NCBI RefSeq assembly: GCF_023016525.1
Contig: NZ_JALKCG010000001.1
Span: 1-64,000 of the forward strand
Direction: 5' to 3'
Length of the DNA stretch: 64,000 bases
DNA from: Ancylobacter koreensis
Lineage (GTDB): Bacteria > Pseudomonadota > Alphaproteobacteria > Rhizobiales > Xanthobacteraceae
The translations under genes and the position numbers were made by a program. A model generated the notes under the pieces. That model was not told the DNA's origin. It was given only the letters and a program-made list of their open reading frames with translations, and did no database searches. Below, one piece after another: positions 26,461 to 38,413 of this stretch (position 1 is its first letter; each line of letters opens with the position of its first letter).

Positions 26461-26580
26461 ATGCCCTCGTTCAGCGATCTTCTCGATTTCCACCTTCAGC
26501 CGAGCATGATCTTCGGCCTGATCGGCATCATCATGCTGGTCGCCATCGCCGTCATAACCTTCTGGGGTTTTGACGAGTGA
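26461..26580 (+). CDS. 39-residue single-pass membrane protein
   Basis: ATG at 26461 is preceded by AAGGAG at a good distance. The frame encodes MPSFSDLLDFHLQPSMIFGL followed by a strongly hydrophobic stretch and ends ITFWGFDE. One membrane helix is predicted from about residue 17 to 36. Codon use matches the neighbours. It is too short for routine gene callers. Function unknown. It lies between the autotransporter promoter region and the tRNA gene and may be transcribed alone. Confidence 0.6.
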   Translation: MPSFSDLLDFHLQPSMIFGLIGIIMLVAIAVITFWGFDE

Positions 26581-26730
26581 GCCCCCGCGCCGGCACGGCA
26601 CCCGGGCGGGAGCCAAATGACAGACGGGTCGCCACATATGGTGGGCCGAAGACCTCAGAATGGGCGGAGTCGGCACAGGCTGGCCGATTGCCGGGACGGC
26701 ACGGGCGCGCCCGTCGCGGAGGCTGGGAAA

Positions 26731-26806
26731 TGGTGGAGCCGAGGGGATTTGAACCCCTGACCTCTGCAGTGCGATTGCAGCGCTCTCCCAACTGAGCTAC
26801 GGCCCC
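26731..26806 (-). tRNA. tRNA-Ala (anticodon CGC)
   Basis: Read on the minus strand, the gene begins GGGGCCGTAGCTCAGTTGGG and ends GGCTCCACCA with an encoded CCA. The anticodon stem CTGCA/TGCAG encloses the loop ATCGCAC, so the anticodon is CGC, reading GCG. The T-loop is TTCAAAT. The acceptor stem has the G3-U70 pair that identifies tRNA-Ala. The length is 76 bases. Confidence 0.96.
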
Positions 26807-26976
26807 AAGCCTCAGGCCGCGCCTTGTACGTTCGGCGCCCGCCCGCTGTCAAGGCGGCTCGACGGGTCGGCGGGACGTGCCTGTGAATCGGGGTTGCCGC
26901 AATGCGGCCGCGCCATTAAGCATCTTGACGGGCGGCGGTTCGCGCGTCGCCCGCCGGTCCCCTTCCGAGGCTCACG

Positions 26977-27261
26977 ATGTATTCGTTCATCTGGCTTTTC
27001 GACACGCTGATCACGCTCTATGTCTGGATCCTCATCGGCTCGGCCATCCTGTCGTGGCTGGTGGCGTTCAACGTCGTCAACCCGCACAACCAGTTCGTCC
27101 GCAGCCTCGGCGAATTCCTCTGGCGCGTCACCGAGCCCGTGCTGGCGCCGATCCGCCGGCTGCTGCCCAATCTCGGCGGCATCGACGTCTCGCCGGTGAT
27201 CCTGATCATCCTGCTCTATTTCATCCGCAACCTGGTCATCGAGCTGCTGGTCGGCGCGTGA
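26977..27261 (+). CDS. YggT-family membrane protein
   Basis: A 94-residue inner-membrane protein with two hydrophobic segments, [20 protein letters not shown] and [20 protein letters not shown]. The conserved linker [20 protein letters not shown], then IDVSP, is diagnostic of the YggT family. Family members are linked to osmotic tolerance and envelope or cell-division functions, but the mechanism is not established. The stop overlaps the GTG start of the DUF167 gene (GTGA), a pairing often conserved in Proteobacteria. Confidence 0.93.
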   Translation: MYSFIWLFDTLITLYVWILIGSAILSWLVAFNVVNPHNQFVRSLGEFLWRVTEPVLAPIRRLLPNLGGIDVSPVILIILLYFIRNLVIELLVGA

Positions 27262-27593
27262 GCGCCGCCCCGGCCTGGAGCCTCGGCCCGGATCACGTGC
27301 TGGTAACGGTGCGCGCCACCCCGCGGGGCGGGCGCGACGCCATAGACGGGCTGGTCGTGCTCGGCGACGGCCGCCCGGCACTGAAAGCCCGCGTATCCGC
27401 GATAGCCGAGGACGGCAAGGCGAACGAGGCGCTGGCCCGCCTGCTGGCCAAGGCCGCCGGCATCGCCCCCTCCCGGGTCGAGCTGATATCCGGCGCCACC
27501 GGCCGCACCAAGAGCTTCCGCCTCGCGGGCGACCCGCAGGACATCGCCGCGCGGCTCGCGGCGCTTACCGGTGCGTCTTCACGGAGCGATTAG
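27258..27593 (+). CDS. DUF167/YggU-family protein
   Basis: A 111-residue protein starting with GTG at 27258, overlapping the yggT stop by four bases. The start gives [20 protein letters not shown]. The family signature is intact: [50 protein letters not shown], and TGRTKSFRL. The alpha/beta fold is known in structural genomics targets but has no defined biochemical role. Longer in-frame openings upstream run through the yggT gene and are not used. Confidence 0.9.
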   Translation: MSAAPAWSLGPDHVLVTVRATPRGGRDAIDGLVVLGDGRPALKARVSAIAEDGKANEALARLLAKAAGIAPSRVELISGATGRTKSFRLAGDPQDIAARLAALTGASSRSD

Positions 27594-27614
27594 CCGCCGC
27601 GGCGAGCGGAAGGC

Positions 27615-28124
27615 TCAGCCGTTCCAGCCGAAGGCGAGCTTTTCCAGCGTGCGCTCGCCGAAGGTCTCGGTCGAGCGGGCGACGCCCAGCCCGCCCATGG
27701 CGCGGTAGAAACCGACGGCTGGCTCATTGGCGGCCAGCGCCCATACCGCCATGCCGTCGAAGCCGGCACTGGCGAGTTCCTTGCGCGCATCGGCGAACAG
27801 GCGGCGGCCGAAGCCGAGCCCCTGATATTCCGGCCGCAGATAGAGTTCGTAGATCTCGCCCTCATAGGGCAGGCCGCGCGCCCGGTTGCGCCCGACATTG
27901 GCGTAGCCCGCCACGCTGTCGCCGAAGGTCAGCACGACGACGCGCGAGCCGCGCTTCAACGCGGTCTCCCACCAGGCGGGGCCGCGCCGCTGGATCATCT
28001 TTTCCAGCTCGAAGCCGGGGATCAGCCCGCGATAGGCGAAGCGCCATGCCGAGTCGTGGATCTCGGCAATGTCGGCCGCGTCGGCCGGGCGAGCCCGGCG
28101 GGTCTCGATGAGGAGCGTGCTCAT
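27615..28124 (-). CDS. GNAT-family N-acetyltransferase
   Basis: A 169-residue GNAT enzyme. The start at 28124 gives MSTLLIETRRARPADAADIA; the longer in-frame opening adds an unrelated basic stretch. The acetyl-CoA pyrophosphate loop is RPEYQGLGFGRRLF near 95, preceded by EIYELYL (motif A), with the later VWALAANEPAVGFYRAMGG matching motif B. The acyl acceptor is unknown. It is co-directional with and downstream of typA, separated by about 120 bases containing a 20-base palindrome. Confidence 0.87.
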   Translation of the reverse strand: MSTLLIETRRARPADAADIAEIHDSAWRFAYRGLIPGFELEKMIQRRGPAWWETALKRGSRVVVLTFGDSVAGYANVGRNRARGLPYEGEIYELYLRPEYQGLGFGRRLFADARKELASAGFDGMAVWALAANEPAVGFYRAMGGLGVARSTETFGERTLEKLAFGWNG

Positions 28125-28196
28125 GACCCGATGGGAGCAAAACCGCTCCCCCGGATCAAGAGCTTTCCGCGCGTAAGGCGATTTCGTTCCACCGGA

Positions 28197-28216
28197 GCGT
28201 GGCACGCGTGCCACGC
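28197..28216. repeat. Perfect 20-base palindrome
   Basis: GCGTGGCACGCGTGCCACGC is its own reverse complement. It lies between the typA stop and the acetyltransferase start. It could form a short stem without a loop of useful size, so a protein-binding site is more likely than a terminator. Confidence 0.5.
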
Positions 28217-28245
28217 CGAGGGAGCTCCTTCCGCAGCGCGAGGGC

Positions 28246-30075
<1,830 letters not shown>

Positions 30076-30091
30076 ATGAAAACACCAAAAA

Positions 30092-30116
30092 GCGGGCCCG
30101 AAGGGCTTCGGACCCG
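30092..30116 (-). terminator. Terminator-like hairpin in the typA leader
   Basis: On the minus strand, GCGGGTCCGAAG pairs with CTTCGGGCCCGC (nearly perfect, with a tight CCC/CC apex) and is followed by TTTTTGGTGTTTT only about 16 bases before the typA ATG. It has the form of an intrinsic terminator. It could end the transcript of the 77-residue gene upstream, or work as an attenuator of typA. Confidence 0.6.
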
Positions 30117-30235
30117 CGTGAATTTTGCGGCGCACTATACTGAGAAAGCCCGCAAAGGCAATGACGGCGCCGCATCGGCGTTCAGCGCCGGGGCGATGAC
30201 GCTGCGCAAGCCCGGGGCCGGAACGTCGACCCGGC

Positions 30236-30944
<709 letters not shown>

Positions 30945-30954
30945 GCATCGCCGC

Positions 30955-32070
30955 CTAGCCGGCCGGCCGCTTCGCCCACGGGCCGAAGCGCGCGTCCGGC
31001 TGGGCGGCCCGCAGCATCATCATCTCGCCGACATTCTCCGCCGACAGCAGGCCGATGAGCTTGCCGGACGGATCGACCACGCCGACCACCGGCGCGCCAC
31101 TCTCGGTGATCTGCTTCAGCGCGCGGTCGAGCGGCGCGCGTGCGCCCACCGTCGGCACGTCGCCCTGCATCGCCTCGATCACCGAGGAGGCAGGTCCCTT
31201 GGCCTGCAGCGCGTGGATCATCGCGTCGCGGGTCAGCACGCCGCGCAGATGGCCGGCGCCGTCGACGATCGGAAACTCCTTCTGCGTCGTGCGGATCAGG
31301 GCTTCCGCCGCGTCGCCCACGCTCGCCTGCGGGCCGAGCGTCTCGAAATGCGTGATCATGGCGTCCTGCACCAGCAGCCCCTGCGCCGCCTGCTTCATCT
31401 GCACCTGCCCCGCCTCCCCCGTCGCGGCGAGGAAGACGAAGACGGCGATGATGATCAGCATCGGATTGCCGAAGATGCCGAGGATGCCGAGCATCACGGC
31501 GAGCCCCTGCCCGATCGAGGCGGCGGTCTGCGTCGCCTGCGCGTGGCTCATCTTCAGCGCCAGCAGCGCGCGCAGCACACGTCCGCCATCCATCGGGAAG
31601 GCCGGGATCAGGTTGAACACGACGAGGAAGATGTTCGCCGCCGCCAGCTTGGCGACGAGGCCCATTTGCGGATTCTCGATGTTCTCGATGTGCTCGACCC
31701 CAACATTGCCGCCGAGATAGAGCAGCAGCAGCACGGCGATAGCGACGTTCACCAGCGGCCCGGCAATGGCGACGACGAGTTCCTCGGACGGCTTCTCGGG
31801 GATGCGCTCCAGCCGGGCAATGCCGCCGAAGGGCCAGAGCGTCACTTCCGGCGTCTTCACCCCGTAGCGGCGCGCCGCGAAGATGTGGCCGAACTCGTGC
31901 AGCAGCACGCAGAAAAACAGCAGCGCCACGAAGGCCACTCCCTCCCAGGCCGCGCCTGTCCCGCCCTGCCGGTAATAGGCGACCCAGATCCACACGAGGA
32001 ACAGCAGGAAGGTGACGTGGATGCGGACCGCGGTGCCGTAGACATGTCCGACGGTGAGCGACCAGGGCAT
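30955..32070 (-). CDS. Site-2 protease family (M50) with two CBS domains
   Basis: A 371-residue intramembrane zinc metalloprotease. HEFGH (residues 61-65) gives the two His ligands and the catalytic Glu, and NLIPAFPMDGGRVLR near 155 supplies the Asp ligand. Five or six membrane helices occupy the first 210 residues. Two CBS domains follow (about 245-300, ending GVLTRDAMI, and about 308-360, ending GLLSAENV) and may bind adenine nucleotides to control the protease. This architecture matches the CBS-containing site-2 proteases of bacteria and archaea rather than RseP, which carries PDZ domains. Confidence 0.92.
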   Translation of the reverse strand: MPWSLTVGHVYGTAVRIHVTFLLFLVWIWVAYYRQGGTGAAWEGVAFVALLFFCVLLHEFGHIFAARRYGVKTPEVTLWPFGGIARLERIPEKPSEELVVAIAGPLVNVAIAVLLLLYLGGNVGVEHIENIENPQMGLVAKLAAANIFLVVFNLIPAFPMDGGRVLRALLALKMSHAQATQTAASIGQGLAVMLGILGIFGNPMLIIIAVFVFLAATGEAGQVQMKQAAQGLLVQDAMITHFETLGPQASVGDAAEALIRTTQKEFPIVDGAGHLRGVLTRDAMIHALQAKGPASSVIEAMQGDVPTVGARAPLDRALKQITESGAPVVGVVDPSGKLIGLLSAENVGEMMMLRAAQPDARFGPWAKRPAG

Positions 32071-32230
32071 GGGGAACTCCGAAAGCGGGGAACGGGCCGT
32101 GGCATGAGCTTAGCTGGTAATCATGTCACCCCGAAAGCGCTCCCGCACGAGACGGGGCCGGGACGAGGGAACTCCCGCGCCCGCCGCCGGTTGCCGTGCG
32201 ACACGTCACCCGCAACGGGAGGAAATCCAC

Positions 32231-32752
32231 ATGGGCCAGTCGACCCCGTCCACGTCGAACGAACGCACCACCGCCGAGGCCATCGACCGCGCCTGGGAGC
32301 TGATGGGCGATATCCGCATCTGCATGCTCGTCACCCGCGAGGGCGAGACGTTGCGCGGCCGCCCGATGGACGCCCACCCCTCGCAGGAGGAAGGCTGCAT
32401 CTGGTTCCTCGCCGACCGGCGCGGCCACAAGGATGAAGAGCTGATGCGCAACCCGCAGGCGATGCTCGCCTTCGCCCATCCCGGCCGCAACGATTTCGTC
32501 TCGGTGTCGGGAGAGGCCGAGATCGTCGAGGACCGCGCCAAAATCGACGCGCTGTGGAGCGACATGAACAAGGCGTTCTGGCCGGAGGGCAAGACCGACC
32601 CGAGTATCTGCGTCGTCCGTTTCCTGCCCGAGCGGGCGGAATATTGGGACGGCCCGTCCTCGTCGATCATGGTGGCGCTGAAGATGGCGGCCGCCCGCAT
32701 GACCGGCCGGCCGACCGACCTCGGCGAGAACCGCAAGGTGCCGCTGGACTGA
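32231..32752 (+). CDS. Pyridoxamine 5'-phosphate oxidase-fold general stress protein
   Basis: A 173-residue split-barrel flavin-type protein. The start at 32231 is preceded by GGGAGGAAAT. Features include IRICMLVTREGETLRGRPMD, IWFLADRRGHKDEEL and VSVSGEAEIVEDRAKIDALW, matching the 'general stress protein 26' group rather than true PdxH. The C-terminus SSSIMVALKMAAARMTGRP is typical of that group. It probably binds FMN or FAD as a homodimer; the substrate is unknown. It is followed by REP-like repeats. Confidence 0.87.
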   Translation: MGQSTPSTSNERTTAEAIDRAWELMGDIRICMLVTREGETLRGRPMDAHPSQEEGCIWFLADRRGHKDEELMRNPQAMLAFAHPGRNDFVSVSGEAEIVEDRAKIDALWSDMNKAFWPEGKTDPSICVVRFLPERAEYWDGPSSSIMVALKMAAARMTGRPTDLGENRKVPLD

Positions 32753-32777
32753 GGCGGCCGGCGCCAACAAATTGCCC

Positions 32778-32862
32778 GTCATCCCGGACGGCCGCAGCCG
32801 GTCCGGGATCGCGCGGGAGTTGGCGTGCGATCCCGGCTCTCGCTCCGCTCGGCCGGGATGAC
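32778..32862. repeat. REP-like palindromic element
   Basis: The outer arms GTCATCCCGG and CCGGGATGAC are inverted repeats enclosing further GATCCCGG / CCGGGATC copies. This is the usual form of intergenic palindromic elements in Hyphomicrobiales. It lies downstream of the PPOX-fold gene. Confidence 0.65.
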
Positions 32863-32948
32863 GGCCTTGAGCCAGCCTCTCCCCGAGCGGCCTCCACGCA
32901 CCTTGCGGTCGCGAAAGGCGACGGGCACAGGCTCACAGAATAATCGAC

Positions 32949-33070
32949 GTCATGGCCGGGCTTGACCCGGCTATCCACGTATTCGCGCCAAACTCGTGCG
33001 TGCACAAGTCGTGCCCACCCAAGTCGTGTCCAGCCGAGTCTTGGATGCCCGGCTCAAGGCCGGGCATGAC
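32949..33070. repeat. Second REP-like element, different sequence family
   Basis: The arms GTCATGGCCGGGCTTGACCC and GGCTCAAGGCCGGGCATGAC are imperfect inverted repeats about 80 bases apart. Between them, near 32,990-33,045, the short unit (C)AAGTCGTG recurs with small variations (ACTCGTGCG, ACAAGTCGTGCC, CCAAGTCGTGTCC). The element abuts the 3' end of argG. Confidence 0.6.
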
Positions 33071-33097
33071 AGCGGGACAACGACCCGCCGAGCCGCT

Positions 33098-34324
<1,227 letters not shown>

Positions 34325-34474
34325 GTCAGATTCCGAGAAAAGGTCACGTTCCGCAGGAAAGAAGCCACGCCGCAGGAAAGAAGCCGCGCTTCTGAAAGCG
34401 CGCGGACTATAGGCATGGCGCGCGCCGGTGCAAGTTGCGATGTGCATCGCCCCGCCGGTGCCGGCGTGTGTCCC

Positions 34475-35005
34475 TCAGATGGCCGGAGGTGCCGGCGGCG
34501 GAGGCAGGGGACCGACGGACGGCGCCGGGGCGACAGCCGGCGGCGCGGGTGGGCGCGCCGGCCCGATCGGCTTCCAGAAGCCGGCGCTCCACCCCGCCAC
34601 CAGCCAGTAGCCGAGCCCGCCGGCAAGGCCGGCCGCGACGATGTAGAGATTGCCGTCGAAGGGCACAGGCGCCTGCGCATAGGGCGCGAAGACCGAGGCG
34701 GCGAGCCAAGCCGAGACGGCGCCGTTGGCGACGTGGAAGATCCACGAGCGCACCGCGAAGGCCTCGGCGAACAGAATGCCGATCAGCGCCACCGCCCACA
34801 TGGCCAGCACCACCATGACCAGCAGATAGCTCGCCGCCGCCAGCGCGTCGAACAGCGCTTCCGCCTGCACTTCGGCATTGCCGGCGAGAACGTCGCCCAG
34901 CCGCCAGTAGCCGAACAGCACCACGCAGAAGGAGGCGATGAAGCCGACGATCATGCCCAGCGGCACGATGATGAAGCGCAGCAGCAGGCGCAGCAGATTG
35001 TCCAT
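34475..35005 (-). CDS. Unknown inner-membrane protein with Pro-rich tail
   Basis: A 176-residue protein with four likely membrane helices (about 5-32, 55-85, 90-110, 115-140) and a cytosolic or periplasmic tail of Pro/Ala repeats ending in PPPPAPPAI. No enzymatic motif is visible. It starts six bases after the rlmN stop on the same strand and may be co-transcribed with it. I do not recognise the family beyond 'conserved membrane protein' of related bacteria. Confidence 0.65.
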   Translation of the reverse strand: MDNLLRLLLRFIIVPLGMIVGFIASFCVVLFGYWRLGDVLAGNAEVQAEALFDALAAASYLLVMVVLAMWAVALIGILFAEAFAVRSWIFHVANGAVSAWLAASVFAPYAQAPVPFDGNLYIVAAGLAGGLGYWLVAGWSAGFWKPIGPARPPAPPAVAPAPSVGPLPPPPAPPAI

Positions 35006-35011
35006 GATATC

Positions 35012-36244
35012 CTACTCGGCCGACGCCGCCATGGCCCGCAACGCGAGGCGCTCGCGGGCGGAGAGCTTCTCGGTCTCGCTCTTGAGCTGGCCGCAGGCGG
35101 CGAGGATGTCGCGCCCGCGCGGCGTGCGCACCGGGCTGGAATAGCCGGCGCGGAACACGATGTCGGAGAACTGCTCGATGGTCTCCCAGTCCGAGCATTC
35201 GTACTGCGTGCCCGGCCACGGGTTGAAGGGGATCAGGTTGATCTTGGCGGGAATGCCCGCCAGCAGCTTCACCAGCGCCTTGGCGTCGGCGGGGCTGTCA
35301 TTCACGCCCTTCAGCATGACGTACTCGAAGGTGATGCGCTTGGCGTTGGAGGCCGGCGGGTAGGTGCGGCAGGCGTCGAGCAGGTCTTTGAGCGGATACT
35401 TCTTGTTGATCGGCACCAGCACGTCGCGCAGTTCGTCGCGCACCGCGTGCAGCGAGATGGCGAGCATCGGTCCGACCTCGCGGCCCAGCCTCTCGATCTC
35501 CGGCACCACGCCCGAGGTGGACACGGTGATGCGGCGCTTGCCGATGCCGAGCCCCTCGCCATCCGCCAGCACCTCGATGGCCTTGGCCACCGAGTCATAG
35601 GCATAGAGCGGCTCGCCCATGCCCATGAATACGATGTTCGTCACCAGCCGGTCGCCCTCGGTCGGCAGGCCCGGGCCGACCGCGCGCTCACGGCCGGGAT
35701 AGTCGCCGAGACGATCCCGCGCCACCATCACCTGCGCGACGATCTCGGCGGCGGAAAGGTTGCGCACGAGGCGCTGCGTGCCGGTGTGGCAGAAGGAGCA
35801 GTTGAGCGTGCAGCCGACCTGCGAGGAGACGCAGAGCGTGCCGCGGTCGCTCTCGGGGATGTAGACCATCTCGACGTCGTGCGGCTTGTCGCCCTTGAGG
35901 TCGGGCGGCAGGCGCAGCAGCCATTTGCGGGTGCCGTCGTTCGACACCTGCTCGACCACGACCTCGGGACGGTCGAGGGTGAAGGCCGCACTGAGCGTCT
36001 CGCGCAGCCCCTTGCCGACATTGGTCATCTCGTCGAAGGACAGGGCGCCACGCAGATAGATCCAGTGCCAGAGCTGGGCGACGCGCATCTTGCGCTCGCG
36101 CTCCGGCAGGCCGATCTCGGCGAGCGCCGCGGCGAGGCCGGCGCGGTCGAGCCCGGCCAGCGAGCGCCGCGTCTCGGCGCGGGCGATCTGTACGGGAGCA
36201 CGCGCCCCGGCGGCGGACGCCGCAGTGGTATCGATCAGGTTCAT
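35012..36244 (-). CDS. rlmN: 23S rRNA / tRNA adenine-C2 methyltransferase RlmN
   Basis: A 410-residue radical-SAM enzyme that methylates A2503 of 23S rRNA and A37 of some tRNAs. The SAM-cluster motif [11 protein letters not shown] lies near 145, [10 protein letters not shown] near 202, and the helper cysteine near the C-terminus in [11 protein letters not shown]. The length matches the family. The first 25 residues are a variable extension. The stop precedes the membrane-protein gene by six bases. Confidence 0.97.
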   Translation of the reverse strand: MNLIDTTAASAAGARAPVQIARAETRRSLAGLDRAGLAAALAEIGLPERERKMRVAQLWHWIYLRGALSFDEMTNVGKGLRETLSAAFTLDRPEVVVEQVSNDGTRKWLLRLPPDLKGDKPHDVEMVYIPESDRGTLCVSSQVGCTLNCSFCHTGTQRLVRNLSAAEIVAQVMVARDRLGDYPGRERAVGPGLPTEGDRLVTNIVFMGMGEPLYAYDSVAKAIEVLADGEGLGIGKRRITVSTSGVVPEIERLGREVGPMLAISLHAVRDELRDVLVPINKKYPLKDLLDACRTYPPASNAKRITFEYVMLKGVNDSPADAKALVKLLAGIPAKINLIPFNPWPGTQYECSDWETIEQFSDIVFRAGYSSPVRTPRGRDILAACGQLKSETEKLSARERLALRAMAASAE

Positions 36245-36358
36245 CGCTTTATCGAAGGTGAGTGTTTGCGCGCCTCATAGCACAGCGCGCCGTTCGTGGC
36301 GAATGGGGACTGGCAACGCCGCACGCCATGGCGCCAGCCGTTTCTGCAGAAGTATCTC

Positions 36359-36410
36359 TGCTGGATCCCGGATCGGCGTTCCGCCTACGGCGTCACTTGT
36401 CCGGGACACG
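36359..36410. repeat. Possible degenerate REP-like element
   Basis: The segment contains GGATCCCGGATCGGCG and, 25 bases later, TTGTCCGGGAC, giving CCCGGA/TCCGGG arms similar to those of the element at 32778. It lies in the 267-base gap between rlmN and the GyrI-like gene, in which I see no gene. Confidence 0.35.
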
Positions 36411-36511
36411 GATGCCCGACACAACACGGTTTCCCGGACGAGGTGCGCGAAGCGCGCCGATGATCCGGAACCCCGCGAAAACTCTTCGGCGAGATTCCCT
36501 CGTGGCAGCGG

Positions 36512-37315
36512 CTATTTCAACGGCACCCAGATGTCGATGACGAGATCGTCCGGCGAGGTGGTGCGCGGGTCGGAGCGGTACTCCTCGACATAGAGGTCCT
36601 GCGCCTCAAGGTCCTTGGCGTCGAGCAGGTTGGCGATCTGCTCATAGGTCGGGTCCATCGCGTCGTAGGAGCCGCGATGGGTGAAGCGCAGCGCCCGCCC
36701 GGCCGGCGAGGCGGAGAACTCGGCGCCGTTCTGCGGTTTCTCCGTCGTCGCACCCTCGAAAGGCACCGCCGCCTCGAAGTCGAAGCCGAGGTCGTCCGTC
36801 GCGGTATAGATGACAAAGGAGGCGCCGTTCGGCTTCAGCTTGAGCCGCGCCAGCTCGGCGTCGATGTCCTTGAGCGTGGCGACGATGGTCTCGAAGGCCT
36901 CGTCCCAGCTCGCATGCGACTTCTTCATCAGCACCGGCACGGGCACCAGCGTCGCCTCGTCGCCGAAGCCGTCCGGCCGCTTCAGCGGATCGGAGGCCGG
37001 GGCCACGGCATGCGTGTCGACGCCCTTGGGGTCGATGACCGGCGGCGCCACCAGCGTGTCGTCGTCGAGCGTGTCGCCGTCGAGCGGCTGCCCCTCCCCT
37101 GAAGGAGCGGGATCGGCCGGCTCGGGATTTGGCGGCGCGGGGTTTTCGGGAGCCGGATTGGCGGGCGCTGCCTCGGGCGCGGCCTGTGCCGGCGGCGCCC
37201 CGGGCGCGGGCGCCTGCGCGTGCAGTGGCGACGGCCCGAGCGTGCCCACCGCGAGCAGCGCGGCGAGAAGGAACAGCCGGCGCATCGGCAGGCGAGCGGG
37301 CGGAGGCAGCAGCAT
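36512..37315 (-). CDS. Secreted protein with GyrI-like / effector-binding domain
   Basis: A 267-residue protein. The signal peptide (RRLFLLAALLAVGTLGPSPL, cleavage after HAQA) is followed by an Ala/Pro-rich linker of about 50 residues. The C-terminal domain (about 130-267) has the GyrI/AraC-effector-binding pattern: PVPVLMKKSHASWDEAFETI, GASFVIYTATDDLG, ALRFTHRGSYDAMDPTYEQI and the terminal DDLVIDIWVPLK. Starts at 37315, 37285 and 37360 are all possible; none has a strong Shine-Dalgarno. A periplasmic GyrI-like module may bind a small amphipathic ligand. The function is not established. Confidence 0.8.
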   Translation of the reverse strand: MLLPPPARLPMRRLFLLAALLAVGTLGPSPLHAQAPAPGAPPAQAAPEAAPANPAPENPAPPNPEPADPAPSGEGQPLDGDTLDDDTLVAPPVIDPKGVDTHAVAPASDPLKRPDGFGDEATLVPVPVLMKKSHASWDEAFETIVATLKDIDAELARLKLKPNGASFVIYTATDDLGFDFEAAVPFEGATTEKPQNGAEFSASPAGRALRFTHRGSYDAMDPTYEQIANLLDAKDLEAQDLYVEEYRSDPRTTSPDDLVIDIWVPLK

Positions 37316-37516
37316 GATCGGATCACCGGAAAGGGCGCGGGCGCGCGCGATATGTAGCATTGTCCCGCCCGCCCCGCGAGGCGCCGCGAGGGCCGCCCGC
37401 CGGTCAATACCGCGTTCCCGGCACCGGTCGCGCGGTGTTGAGGCTGGCCAATGCGCGGCGCTTCGCCATATAAGGGCGGCAACCTTCAGTCCCGAGGCTC
37501 AAGCCGCGATTTCGTC

Positions 37517-38410
37517 ATGGCCGCGCTGGAAAACCGCCCCTTCGTGAAGATGAACGGCCTCGGCAACGAGATCGTCGTGCTCGACCTGCGCGACGGCCCG
37601 CTCGCCGTGCCGCCGGCGGAGGCGCGCGCGCTGGCGCGGCGCGACGTGCTCCCCTTCGACCAGATCATGGCGCTCTACCCGCCGGAGAGCGAGGGCACGA
37701 GCGCCTTCGTGCGCATCATCAATTGCGACGGCTCCGAATCGCAGGCCTGCGGCAATGGCACGCGCTGCATCGCGCTTTACGAGGCCGGCCGCACCGGCGC
37801 GGACCATATGGCGTTCGAGAGCGTCGCCGGCCGGCTCGACTGCACCGTGGCGCCCGAAGGCATCACCGTCGACATGGGCATGCCTCGCTTCGGCTGGCAT
37901 GACATCCCGCTCGCCGGCCCAGTCGCCGATACACGCGCCATCGAGCTGCAGGCAGGTCCCGCCGAGGCGCCGGTGCTGCGCGGGCCGGCGGTGGCCAATG
38001 TCGGCAACCCGCACGCCATCTTCTGGGTCGACGATATCGACGCGGTCGATCTCGCCCGCTTCGGGCCGGAGCTGGAGCACCACCCGGTCTTTCCCGAGCG
38101 GGCGAACATCTCGGCCGCGCAGATTCTCTCGCCCGACCATATCCGGCTGAAGGTGTGGGAGCGCGGGGTCGGGCTGACGCAAGCCTGCGGCTCGGCCGCC
38201 TGCGCCACCGCCGTCTCCGCCGCGCGCCTCGGCCTCACCGGCCGTCGTGTCACCGTCTCCCTGCCGGGCGGCGATCTGGTGATCGACTGGCGCGAGAGCG
38301 ACGATCACATATTGATGACTGGCCCCGCCGAGTTCGAGTTCGACGGCCGGCTGACCGCCGACATGCTGACGGCACCGGCGGACCGCCCGGCCAACGCCGG
38401 CGCCGCCTGA
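37517..38410 (+). CDS. dapF: Diaminopimelate epimerase
   Basis: A 297-residue enzyme that converts LL- to meso-diaminopimelate for lysine and peptidoglycan synthesis. Both active-site cysteines are present: [16 protein letters not shown] near 75-90 and [14 protein letters not shown] near 228. The N-terminus [20 protein letters not shown] fixes the start at 37517. It leads the dapF-mtaB-ftsY-ispZ string; mtaB starts three bases after its stop. Confidence 0.97.
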   Translation: MAALENRPFVKMNGLGNEIVVLDLRDGPLAVPPAEARALARRDVLPFDQIMALYPPESEGTSAFVRIINCDGSESQACGNGTRCIALYEAGRTGADHMAFESVAGRLDCTVAPEGITVDMGMPRFGWHDIPLAGPVADTRAIELQAGPAEAPVLRGPAVANVGNPHAIFWVDDIDAVDLARFGPELEHHPVFPERANISAAQILSPDHIRLKVWERGVGLTQACGSAACATAVSAARLGLTGRRVTVSLPGGDLVIDWRESDDHILMTGPAEFEFDGRLTADMLTAPADRPANAGAA

Positions 38411-38413
38411 GCG

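Noticed and set aside
32753-33097. A CRISPR array
   Set aside because: The repeats are palindromic, unevenly spaced and differ in sequence; there are no regular spacers and no cas genes anywhere in the window.
34415-36280. A 621-codon frame antisense to rlmN and the membrane protein
   Set aside because: Shadow frame without domains.
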